From assembly GCA_046313675.1 (NCBI GenBank), contig JBKBXU010000011.1:1-29905 (forward strand): a DNA stretch of 29,905 nucleotides. Direction: 5' to 3'. Position 1 is the first letter of the stretch; each line of letters starts with the position of its first letter. Made by a program: the position numbers and the translations under genes. Origin of the DNA: JBKBXU01 sp046313675 (GTDB taxonomy: Bacteria > Bacteroidota > Bacteroidia > Cytophagales > Cytophagaceae). The notes under the pieces are model-generated. The model had not been told where the DNA came from and made no database searches. It saw only the letters and a program-made list of their open reading frames with translations. Of this stretch, positions 1-7,621 are shown piece after piece.

Positions 1-458
1 AAAAGAACAATAAATCAGCGTATTTGTGTAGCAAAGCATAGCAGCGCTATGGTTAAGACACAAATACTAATAGAAAGTTCTATTGTATATCCCAGGTTAA
101 ATGCATGCTTAATTGTTCCTCTATTTGTCTTCTGACAACCTTCGTACTGCTTAGTTTCAGAAACACTTTTGCGCTTAAAAGACTCATAAATCTGGGATTC
201 CTCACCTGAAAACATTATATTTAATATTTCAAGCGCACCTAATCAGATTGTACATATTGTAGTTTTTTGTACTTGGCAAAGTTGGCCATGGAGATATAAA
301 CACACTTTGTTATTCTTTTGTATAAGGATATTACCATCTTCAACCCCTCTGAGTACAACCCACAGTTTAGTAGCTTTAACATCGAATATAAACAATAAAT
401 ATTAACGGACATGCCGAACACCGTTTCAAGAAGTAGGCAAATAAATAAATAGTTAAAA
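1..458. other. Intergenic region without a convincing gene
   Basis: No reading frame here looks like a real protein. A 66-codon minus-strand frame (215-15) has no recognisable motif, and its 3' end lies inside the palindromes at 20-84. The rest is AT-rich. A distant 7-bp inverted pair (ATCCCAG at 89-95, CTGGGAT at 192-198) is also present. The left edge cuts off whatever lies upstream, so this could be the flank of an unseen gene or element. Confidence 0.5.
20..84. repeat. Nested inverted repeats forming a potential cruciform
   Basis: Three perfect inverted repeats are packed into 65 bp. The outer arms are GTATTTGTGT (20-29) and ACACAAATAC (58-67). The inner arms are CATAGC (37-42) and GCTATG (46-51) around a 3-nt loop. 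Directly after comes AATAGAA/TTCTATT (69-75 and 78-84) with a 2-nt loop. No clear T-run follows, so a simple terminator is not obvious. It could be a structured RNA, a DNA hairpin recognition site, or the end of a mobile element that lies mostly outside the window. Confidence 0.6.
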
Positions 459-1121
459 ATGAATAAAAAAATGATCGTAGGGCTACTCGCAGTAGCAAGT
501 ATGGCTTCTTCCTGTAATCAGGGCGCTGAACAAGAAAAGGAAGAAGTAAAAGTTGAAGTAAAAGCAACCGATGAAAAAGTGCAAAAAGTAATTGAAGAAC
601 TTGGTTTGATTTATGTAGAAGAAGGAGCACAGGACATTGTTACTTATGAAGAAGTCAATGCGGCACAGCAAGCCTGGTGCGACGCCTTGGTTAAAATTGG
701 ACAATTAAAAGAAGATGGTGGCGACTACAAAGCGTTTGCTGAACAAGTATTGACCGATGCCTATAATTACGACCATGGCAAGGTGTTTTTTAAACCAACA
801 CTAAGCTCCGGTGATCAAACATTTAGAAATACCAAGAAGGGAGCATTGGCATATTTTATTGGTGGCGACCCGGATTACCCTAATGATAAAGGATTTGCTC
901 TTGCACCTTGGGTAAAGGCCAGGTACGTAAATACGGGAGAAAATGAAGGCATACAAATTTATGGTTCGGTTGCCATTACAATGGGTAATGTGTGGGTAAC
1001 AGGAAAAGATGGACAAGAAGTAATGGTAGACAAAACCTGGGTTTTTAAAAAAGGATCGGATGGAAACTTAAGAATTATTGTTCATAAGTCTTCGTTACCG
1101 TTCATACCTTCAGCAGGATAA
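459..1121 (+). CDS. Lipoprotein with a probable SnoaL/NTF2-like domain
   Basis: A 220-residue protein starting MNKKMIVGLL with a signal peptide and lipobox MASSC (Cys19), so it should be lipid-anchored in the envelope. A charged, Glu/Lys-rich linker (about 24-50) follows. The rest (about 55-215) is an alpha/beta domain ending in strands with 'KTWVFKKGSDGNLRIIVHKSS', which resembles the closing sheet of SnoaL/NTF2-like proteins. I also recall similar proteins carrying the label 'phosphoribosyl-AMP cyclohydrolase' in databases, but nothing here supports that reaction. It stands alone: the next gene is convergent and about 500 nt away. Lipoprotein status is well supported; the fold is a guess and the function is unknown. 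Confidence 0.75.
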   Translation: MNKKMIVGLLAVASMASSCNQGAEQEKEEVKVEVKATDEKVQKVIEELGLIYVEEGAQDIVTYEEVNAAQQAWCDALVKIGQLKEDGGDYKAFAEQVLTDAYNYDHGKVFFKPTLSSGDQTFRNTKKGALAYFIGGDPDYPNDKGFALAPWVKARYVNTGENEGIQIYGSVAITMGNVWVTGKDGQEVMVDKTWVFKKGSDGNLRIIVHKSSLPFIPSAG

Positions 1122-1622
1122 ATACATAGAGGGTTGGGCTTATTTCAATACTGGCTTTACTAGAGATTTGGTGAACCGAATGGCCTTATTTGGAAACAGC
1201 TCTACCCTCTTTTAAAAATATTTTCTTATTCAGAAAAAGAGACGCTTTGAACACAAAATGGAAACCACTCTTTCACGGAAGAAAAACATAATAGAAAAAA
1301 CTATACCTTTTAAATGGACTTTTAAAGCTTGAACAAACCAATTAAAGAATCTTATACACAATGACAAAAAAGAAGCCTTAGTAGGATTTACAATTTCCAT
1401 AAACTTAATTTAAGCGAAGACGTTAAATCTCATTGTGTAAGAGTAAGGAATGTTAGTCATCGAAAAGTCACTACTGATTGCGGAATCAATAAAGAAAAGA
1501 CTTTTTAAAATGAGTTAACAGATAAAAGATTTTACTCCATTAGACCAACTGAGTATTATGTTAACCCCCAAAAACTGCTTAATCCACCTTAATAGTTTTA
1601 ATAATAAGCCCGATTTAAAGAA
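1122..1622. other. Gene-free 500-nt gap between convergent genes, with inverted repeats
   Basis: I find no credible gene; the best frames are about 25 codons long. Two inverted repeats stand out. AGAGGGT (1128-1134) pairs with ACCCTCT (1204-1210), followed by three T's, and may be part of a long terminator structure after the upstream lipoprotein gene. TACACAATGA (1355-1364) pairs with TCATTGTGTA (1430-1439) around a 65-nt loop, and the pairing can be extended outward with one mismatch and a G-U pair. The second could be a small structured RNA or a decayed short mobile element. Confidence 0.45.
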
Positions 1623-4600
1623 TCAATTCTTAAGCATTTTAAAAATCTGTCTTTCGCCCTCTCGCACAACCTCAATCAAATAGAGACCTGGAATAAGTCC
1701 GGAAACATCTAGGCTTGTACTGCTCAACATTTGCCATTCATCCACCCGGATTCCGGTACTGTTAAAAACACTTATACTTTGCACATCACTGGCAGACTGA
1801 ATATTAATCACTCCCCGGAATGGATTTGGATATAGACGTATACCGGAAGACGCTGCCGTAAGGACACCTACCTGGGTCTGAGGTTCCGGTTCAGGCTCAG
1901 GATCTGTATCTGGATCCGGGTCTGGGGTGTCAGCGTCAGGGTCTGCAATAATGAGGTCACGCTCGCCATCGGCATAGTATACCGGCCATTTGGCTGCATC
2001 CACCAATAGATAAGCAGGTCCGGCGGCAGATATTTTATCGGACCCAAGAGATAAGCCCCCTATCACTTGTTTGGATGCTGAATAGGTAGTAAAAGCCAGA
2101 TTATCATCAAGCTTTGAATAACTGGGCCACCCTAAGGAATTATTGTAGTAAATGGCACTGGTAGTATTAGTTTCCATATTCAGGCCGACGACTGCCACTA
2201 TATTACGAGCCAAATCCAGATAATCAAAGGCTATAATATGAGGGGAATTCTTGGAAAACGAAGGATTTCCAATGCTTACATCTTGGGGAAGGCTGCTATA
2301 CAGCTTTTGAATCTCACCATCACCAATACCATTGGCCGCATTGTCCCATACCCTCATAAAACCTACATCCCAGTAACTTAAATCATCGCCATTGTTATTG
2401 ATCAATTCATTATAAGCATCATACACCAGATATTCTCCACTATGATCCCACTCCATGGCATCTGCATAAACCGGCCCTGCTGAGGTTAGGCCTTCCGAGT
2501 AGGTTGGATTGTATAGCTCAAACTCAAACCAGATATCAGTCTCCCTATCCAACACAAAAATGGCAGCATCTTCATAGATAGTATTTGCGGCAATGTGGCG
2601 TCCATTCTTTGATATGGCCACATTGCTCCACACTGGTTCGGAATGGATAACGGTTTGTTGAGGATTCTGAGGATTGGTAAGGTCAACTCCATAAATTCTG
2701 TTATCGCCCCCTACAAACACCGCAAGACTTCCATTGTCTGTAACCGAAGGGCGGTTTCCTATTTCTGTGGTAGACATGGGAAAAAACTGTGTACCTATTA
2801 CCGATGAACGGTATAAGGTATTGGGATCTGCGGTTACCATATCGGCAAAAAGCAAATAGTCCTGTCCTGGATTAACCGGAAGTGTATTATCAACCACCTC
2901 AGTTTCGTACCACATAATGCCTACAGACTCAAAAGCATTATGAACCAGATCTACTTCCAAAGCATCTTCGCCAAACAGGTCAATGGCACTATAGACGCAA
3001 GCCCTGCGAAGATCGGTAAAAACCGAAGACCTGGTAAGGTAATGAGTAAGTGCTCTGTAAAAAATATGCCCTGCCTTCATATTACTGCCTGCGCTTGTGG
3101 CAAGCAGGTAAAATGCATGATTCGGAATACCGCTATTAATATGTACCCCGCCATGATTTGCGCTACCAAAATATTGTTCGTTCACATGCTTTGGCTGCCA
3201 ACCGGGATGGCTCAGATTGCTCCCCCCCTGATTAGGATCGGCCATATCCCTGAGTGCTCCACTTGGGAAATATTCCAATCGCACGACCTCCTCACCTATG
3301 GTATAGTTGGTGGAGTCCATCATAAAACCAAATATATCGGACATGGACTCATTGATAGCTCCGGATTCCCCNNNNNNNNNNTCCATGGCTCATTTCATGA
3401 CCTGCCACATCCAAAGCACGGGCAAGTGGATAAAAATATTCATCCCCATTGCCATAGAATATAGCTTGCCCATTCCAGTAAGCATTATCCATTGGCTCGC
3501 CATTTTGTGTTACATTGACAAAAGAGTAAATATTTCCCCCAGACCCGTTTATCGAGTTCCGGCCATGGTTGGTGTGAAAATACTCAAAGGCTTCACCGGC
3601 ATTATAATGTGCAGAAACCGCCACCGGACTGTTCCAGTTGTTATCGGTACTCGTAAAAAAATTATAGGCTTGACCTGAGCCATCTTCTGCATTAAGTGTA
3701 AAAATCGCCCCTTCCTCCCTACTCGCATCATACATAGATCTGCCGATGTCTTCAAGGTAATACGTTCCTTCCGTAAATCTGGTATTAATAGTCCGGGAAA
3801 TACCATGCAAATCAACTGCTGAGGCCGTCTCACTACCATCTACAGAGCATAAAGAAGTATAAGCATTAAGCACCTTTCCGGTTTTCCCGTCAATCACATA
3901 ATGCCAGGCTTCCAGAATATTTGGTTTCAGCATTATTTCCCATGAAACCCTCTCTCCTGACGCACCTTCATAGATTACCCTTTTAGATTCCGGCCCATGG
4001 TAATGGCTGAATTCTTTTTCAGCTTCAGACAATTCCATGATAGTGGTTTTCTGAGCCATGTCTTCCCATACTTTTGCAAGCGCCTGCTGCGCAGTAATAG
4101 CATAACTTGTATCCAATTTATAGAAACATGAAGAATACCTACCTGTCAAAAGCTTTCCATTCCCAGATTTATCCAAATGCACCAGAACTTCATAACCATA
4201 CAACTCTATGCCTTTGTAATATTGAAACATTCTAACAACATCTTCCTGAACCTTATCAATTTTAAAAGATGCGTCATCAGAAATGTTCATATATGGCCTA
4301 AGCTCTTCAATAAACAGCTTACAAGCATCGGGAATAGAATTCTTACTTTTTATAGAACCTCCAAGCCTGTCAATTACCCTTATAAGTGCAGGCGTCTCTT
4401 TACTACCTGGCCGAATTTCTAGTTTGAGTGGGGACTTTGTTTTTATAGATTGAGCTCGTCCTTCGGGAATTATCCTAAGAGGGCCTTGAGACAAACTTTT
4501 TAAGGAGTCTTTGTCTAATGGAGGCTTTTCCTTTCCGGAAGTTTTACCGGCAGTGGCCACAGACCTTTTAGGTGCCGGAGCATGCTTCATCTTCTGCTCA

Positions 4601-4668
4601 AAACCTGATTGGGCAAAGGCAATCGAAGAAAACGCTAGGGCAAGTAAGCATAAAAGGTGTTTTTTCAT
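1623..4668 (-). CDS. Secreted M4 (thermolysin-like) metalloprotease with beta-propeller and T9SS sorting domain, split by an assembly gap
   Basis: One gene broken only by ten N's at 3372-3381. The upstream half (4668-3382, 429 codons) has signal peptide MKKHLLCLLALAFSSIAFA, an FTP/PepSY-type propeptide (about 60-250) and the start of the M4 catalytic domain, ending at the zinc motif HEMSH (His424, Glu425, His428). The other half (3371-1623, 582 residues) resumes exactly at GESGAINES, which supplies the third zinc ligand, and later has GGVHINSGIPN with the catalytic histidine. A TolB/WD40-like beta-propeller follows, then an acidic Pro-Asp/Glu linker and a type A T9SS domain (YPNPF...GLYLIEV). 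By comparison with thermolysin about 11 residues are missing, so the intact protein is about 1,020 residues. The two halves are in different frames only because the N-run is ten bases long. The start overlaps the stop of the upstream lipoprotein gene by ATGA. It should be exported, matured and released or anchored at the surface. Confidence 0.93.
3372..3381. other. Assembly gap (10 N)
   Basis: Ten undetermined bases lie between the HEMSHG codons and the GESG codons of the M4 protease gene. Both flanks end on codon boundaries of the same protein. The thermolysin family has about 11 residues between these motifs, so about 33 bp are expected. The N-run is therefore a placeholder or underestimate and not a true frameshift. 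Confidence 0.95.
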
Positions 4669-5069
4669 AAAATATCTGTTAAGGACACCAGGAAATTATA
4701 AAGATTCTCAACCTCCTCAGGCACCTCTGCCGAAGGATCCCCCCAGGTTATCCTGTTCGACACCTCACCTTTCAGTTGAATATAAGTACTCATATTATGA
4801 GGACGATCAAGGCTAACCGATAAAAAGTTTTCTTTTCCAAGTTCCTTATGTAAGGTACGAATTTCTTTTTTATTAAGCCTGCGACTTTCCCCTCCACTTT
4901 TCATTATAGTATGTTGCCGTAAGTCAATAACATGATATTTGTATAGCCCACTAAACCCACCGCCATAGCCAAATTCTATCGTATCAACTGCATTAGTGGT
5001 AGGTACTGAAGCGCGACAGGAAACCATCAAAAATACCGGCAGGAGAAGTTTAATAATGTTAATAAGCAT
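4665..5069 (-). CDS. Small lipoprotein, probable emfourin-like inhibitor of the adjacent M4 protease
   Basis: A 134-residue protein with signal peptide MLINIIKLLLPVFLMVSC (lipobox Cys18). The mature part begins with a strand containing FGYGGGFSG (33-41), followed by an alpha/beta segment, a 'F..V.L' strand, 'YIQLKG', 'ITWGD' and a C-terminal helix. I recall this order (a GGF[AS]G strand, a middle helix ending in F, a [DY]xY strand, and a final helix) from emfourin, the M4-protease inhibitor encoded beside protealysin in Serratia. Its TGA overlaps the protease ATG (ATGA, 4668-4665), so the two are very probably translationally coupled with the inhibitor made first. Emfourin itself is cytoplasmic; this one would be anchored in the envelope, where it could block premature protease activity. 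Lipoprotein and coupling are seen; the inhibitor role is inference. Confidence 0.65.
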   Translation of the reverse strand: MLINIIKLLLPVFLMVSCRASVPTTNAVDTIEFGYGGGFSGLYKYHVIDLRQHTIMKSGGESRRLNKKEIRTLHKELGKENFLSVSLDRPHNMSTYIQLKGEVSNRITWGDPSAEVPEEVENLYNFLVSLTDIL

Positions 5070-5295
5070 ACAATGAGAACTTACGAATTTTGGAAGGAGA
5101 GGTTTTAACTTTACCTCTTTTATAGGCTTAAGAAATAGTAAACGATTCAGAAGATCATTTTATAAAAACCATATAGTATATCCAAGCCCTGGAAAGGGAT
5201 CCCTACTAAAAAGATTGGCTACAAGAATATTCTTCGATAACACACGCTTCTTTCCCTATTTTTCGTTAATTTTATTGCCGGTTCGGTTTTAAAAA

Positions 5296-6390
5296 ATGAG
5301 AAAAAAGCTCCTTTTACTTCTTTTGCCCTTGCTTATAATAGCTACTGTCTGGGTACTATTATACCGTAAGCCGATTTCCATACTACAGTCTTCCAATCTT
5401 GAAACAGCGGCATTTTCGGATCAGAACATTGATGGAGGGAATTCTCAGATCCTTTCAACCGAAGATAGCTTAAACTATAAATCTGTAAGGTTTAATCTTC
5501 AGGAAGGCTTTATCTCCCCCTATGCAGGTATTTCACTTTTTCGCCCCGAAAACTACTGGAATTTGTCAGGCTATGACAAAATAAAACTTGAGCTGGAGGT
5601 AGAGAATATACGCAATCTGGAATTGAGTATCTCGACTTATCAAAACGGGATCACCAAAGAAAATGATGCGCTGACCTTTAGGCACAACATCCTTGAAATA
5701 CCAATATACGATAATCAAAATTCCTATACACTTGCCCTGGATCGCATGACTATAGCGCAATGGTGGCTGGAACGCTTTAAACTACGAAGTACGGAACTTG
5801 GCCACGCTGACTGGTCAAAAACAAGATCTCTTTCCTTCACCGCAAAAATTAAGCTCGATGAGAACCGTGACCAGGTTGTCCGTATCCAAAGGGTAACGTT
5901 TTCGAAAGATTTAAGCTTCTTTTATCTTGTGGCAGGCGGTTTTCTATTTTTATGGTTTTCAGGCCTGCTGATATATACCAAACTACTACCTCAAAGAAAA
6001 AAACCAGGAATTGCCATTCCTTATAAACCTACGGAAAATATCCTTTCAAGCAGGCCAGGACAGCTAAATGAGGCACTCAAATACATTGCCACTAACTACA
6101 TTAATCCGGAATTAAGCCTCCAAGGCCTAAGTGCCACCTTAAAAACCCCCGAGAAAGCAATCTCAACGGAAATTAAAAAGTCGTACAACCTAAGCTTTAA
6201 AGAATACCTCAATACGATCCGGATTGCAGAGGCCAAACGTTTGCTACAGGCAGAAGAACTCCATATCAGCGAAATTGCCTACAGTGTTGGCTTTAGTAAT
6301 CCTACGCACTTCAACAGGGTTTTTAAATCCCTCGAAGAATGTACCCCCTCAGAGTTTAGAAGCAGGCTATCCTCTGAAAAAAACCTATGA
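5296..6390 (+). CDS. Membrane-anchored AraC-family regulator with extracytoplasmic sensor domain
   Basis: A 364-residue protein with two membrane segments: 3-22 (MRKKLLLLLLPLLIIATVWV) and about 208-229 (FFYLVAGGFLFLWFSGLLIY). Residues about 25-205 between them should lie in the periplasm; this stretch is beta-rich (for example YAGISLF, KIKLELEVEN) and looks like a jelly-roll, galactose-binding-like domain. The C-terminal 258-357 is a complete AraC/XylS DNA-binding domain with two HTH units, including ISEIAYSVGFSNPTHFNRVFK. It would be a one-protein transmembrane switch: ligand outside, DNA binding inside. It lies 113 nt upstream of a GH16 lichenase gene on the same strand, so that gene is its likely target and its ligand may be a glucan oligosaccharide. 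The DNA-binding domain and topology are well supported; the ligand is inferred from context. Confidence 0.85.
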   Translation: MRKKLLLLLLPLLIIATVWVLLYRKPISILQSSNLETAAFSDQNIDGGNSQILSTEDSLNYKSVRFNLQEGFISPYAGISLFRPENYWNLSGYDKIKLELEVENIRNLELSISTYQNGITKENDALTFRHNILEIPIYDNQNSYTLALDRMTIAQWWLERFKLRSTELGHADWSKTRSLSFTAKIKLDENRDQVVRIQRVTFSKDLSFFYLVAGGFLFLWFSGLLIYTKLLPQRKKPGIAIPYKPTENILSSRPGQLNEALKYIATNYINPELSLQGLSATLKTPEKAISTEIKKSYNLSFKEYLNTIRIAEAKRLLQAEELHISEIAYSVGFSNPTHFNRVFKSLEECTPSEFRSRLSSEKNL

Positions 6391-6398
6391 TGGCTTTT

Positions 6399-6414
6399 TG
6401 ACAAACTTTTGTCA
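6399..6414. promoter_or_regulatory. Inverted repeat TGACAA-4-TTGTCA, possible operator
   Basis: A perfect 6-bp inverted repeat with a 4-bp spacer begins 9 nt after the AraC-type gene's stop codon. The flanking TTTT and AAAA extend the symmetry imperfectly. No T-run follows, which argues against a plain terminator. It could be an extra operator or weak terminator for the regulator gene. Confidence 0.4.
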
Positions 6415-6415
6415 T

Positions 6416-6446
6416 AAAATGTAAAGTCAAAATCCGAAAATGTAAA
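6416..6446 (+). promoter_or_regulatory. 21-bp-spaced direct repeat AAAATGTAAA, probable AraC-type operator
   Basis: AAAATGTAAA occurs at 6416-6425 and again at 6437-6446, exactly 21 bp apart (two helical turns). AraC-family activators classically bind two direct half-sites about 21 bp apart just upstream of the promoter, as at araI1-I2. The candidate -7 box begins at 6468, so the half-sites would lie roughly at -66 and -45. The position between the regulator gene and the lichenase gene fits direct activation. This is a prediction from spacing and position only. Confidence 0.55.
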
Positions 6447-6467
6447 TCCCTCCACAAAGAGACAACC

Positions 6468-6475
6468 TATTTTTG
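6468..6475 (+). promoter_or_regulatory. TAnnTTTG promoter box of the lichenase gene
   Basis: TATTTTTG matches the Bacteroidota -7 consensus TAnnTTTG and lies 28 nt before the lichenase ATG. No TTG -33 element is present at the usual distance upstream. A missing -33 box is what an activator-dependent promoter would show, which fits the direct repeat just upstream. Confidence 0.5.
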
Positions 6476-6503
6476 CTCAGATCGTAAACAAAACATTTAA
6501 TTC

Positions 6504-7535
6504 ATGAAAAGAGCAACTACAAAAACGCTACTATTATTTTTGTTCATACTCCCTTTAGCGGCCATTGCCAAAGATTATAAAGCCGGAGAAGTACAGTCAA
6601 AACAAGCATATCATTTTGGAAGATTTGAAGCCCGGTTTTACGCTTCGGATGTCAGCGGTGTGCTTTCCACCTTATTTCTGTTCGAAAATGACGGTTGGAA
6701 AGAGGACCACATCTGGCAGGAAATAGATATAGAAGTATTTGGCAAGGAGCCACGCAATGCCTGGCAAACCAATGTTATCTGGGAAACCAATGCTGCCGGC
6801 CCTCAGCATACCTCCGAAACTCACCACACCATACCCAATGGAGGTTTAGTGGCAGAATGGCACACGTATACCATTGACTGGACACCCGATTACGTAGAAT
6901 GGTTTGTTGACGGTCAGTCTTTCCGAAAATTTACCGATGCTTCGGTACTGGAGATCCTGGGAGCAAAACCCATGCTCCTTATGCTCAACTGCTGGGCCCA
7001 TTCAAGTGTGGCATGGGTAGGGCCATTGGAAGAAAACAGGCTTCCCACCTACCAGTTTGTAGATTATGTAAAAGTATATGAATGGATCGAAGGTACCACA
7101 TTTTCAGAGCAGCCTATATTTGAGGACAACTTTGATAACGGCCTCGCCAACTGGAATCTTTCAAACCATACATTCGATGGGAATATTGCAGATTTTGTCC
7201 CTGCCAATGTCGGCAACAAAGAAGATTGTCTTGTTCTGGCATTCTCTACCAATAACAACAACAACGTAATTGCCAATGCCGTAGTACCGGAAAGAACCAC
7301 AACCTCTACCCGTGAATATAAAGGAGGGTTGCAAATATCTCTTTATCCAAATCCGGCAACCGATCAACTGATACTGTCCGAGGAATGCTCCTGGATCATT
7401 CTTTCATCCTTGGGTAATGTTATTAGCTCTGGAATTTCCTCACAAATTAATGTATCAGGCTTGGAAACAGGCATGTATTTTCTTAACATCCACAAAGGTG
7501 ATGCCATGGCCACAAGAAAATTCTTTAAGCAATAA
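6504..7535 (+). CDS. Secreted GH16 lichenase, circularly permuted, with T9SS type A domain
   Basis: A 343-residue protein with signal peptide MKRATTKTLLLFLFILPLAAIA. The catalytic motif WQEIDIEVFG gives nucleophile Glu73, Asp75 and acid/base Glu77. The mature protein starts with KDYKAGEVQSKQ...FGRFEARF, which in most GH16 lichenases lies mid-domain. The usual N-terminal strand of the family (DNFDNGLANWNLSNHTFDGN, then DFVPANV...LVLAFS) appears after the catalytic core, at about 212-252. This reversed order is that of Fibrobacter succinogenes 1,3-1,4-beta-glucanase, a known natural circular permutant; matching stretches include KTSEKHH/HTSETHH and VKVYKY/VKVYEW. A type A sorting domain (LYPNP...GMYFLNI) ends the protein. 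It should cleave mixed-linkage beta-glucan outside the cell (EC 3.2.1.73). Expression is probably controlled by the upstream AraC-type regulator; a strong terminator follows. Confidence 0.9.
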   Translation: MKRATTKTLLLFLFILPLAAIAKDYKAGEVQSKQAYHFGRFEARFYASDVSGVLSTLFLFENDGWKEDHIWQEIDIEVFGKEPRNAWQTNVIWETNAAGPQHTSETHHTIPNGGLVAEWHTYTIDWTPDYVEWFVDGQSFRKFTDASVLEILGAKPMLLMLNCWAHSSVAWVGPLEENRLPTYQFVDYVKVYEWIEGTTFSEQPIFEDNFDNGLANWNLSNHTFDGNIADFVPANVGNKEDCLVLAFSTNNNNNVIANAVVPERTTTSTREYKGGLQISLYPNPATDQLILSEECSWIILSSLGNVISSGISSQINVSGLETGMYFLNIHKGDAMATRKFFKQ

Positions 7536-7554
7536 TCTATTTATATTTTATAAC

Positions 7555-7592
7555 AAAAGGCATGGAAGCGAGATCCCTTCTGTGCCTTTTTT
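7555..7592 (+). terminator. Rho-independent terminator of the lichenase gene
   Basis: AAAAGGCA (7555-7562) pairs with TGCCTTTT (7583-7590). Two G-U pairs (7563-7564 with 7581-7582) and GAAG/CTTC continue the stem to 14 pairs around an 8-nt loop, with six T's ending at 7592. An ATG at 7562, in frame with the next gene, lies in this stem, so that gene more likely starts at 7622. Confidence 0.85.
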
Positions 7593-7621
7593 GCTTAATT
7601 TGCATCATAAATTCAACCCAA

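Noticed and set aside
15..215. 66-codon minus-strand ORF at the left edge
   Set aside because: No family resemblance, and its end lies inside the nested palindromes; length alone is not evidence in AT-rich DNA.
239..421. 60-codon minus-strand ORF upstream of the first lipoprotein gene
   Set aside because: Cys/Tyr-rich, low-complexity translation without homology signals; it lies where the promoter of the lipoprotein gene should be.
459..1121. Phosphoribosyl-AMP cyclohydrolase function for the first lipoprotein
   Set aside because: This is a database label I recall for similar proteins, but no HisI metal-binding motifs are visible and the protein is an exported lipoprotein.
3349..3386. Frameshift or pseudogene in the M4 protease gene
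   Set aside because: The break coincides exactly with ten N's and both flanks keep all active-site motifs, so it is an assembly gap.
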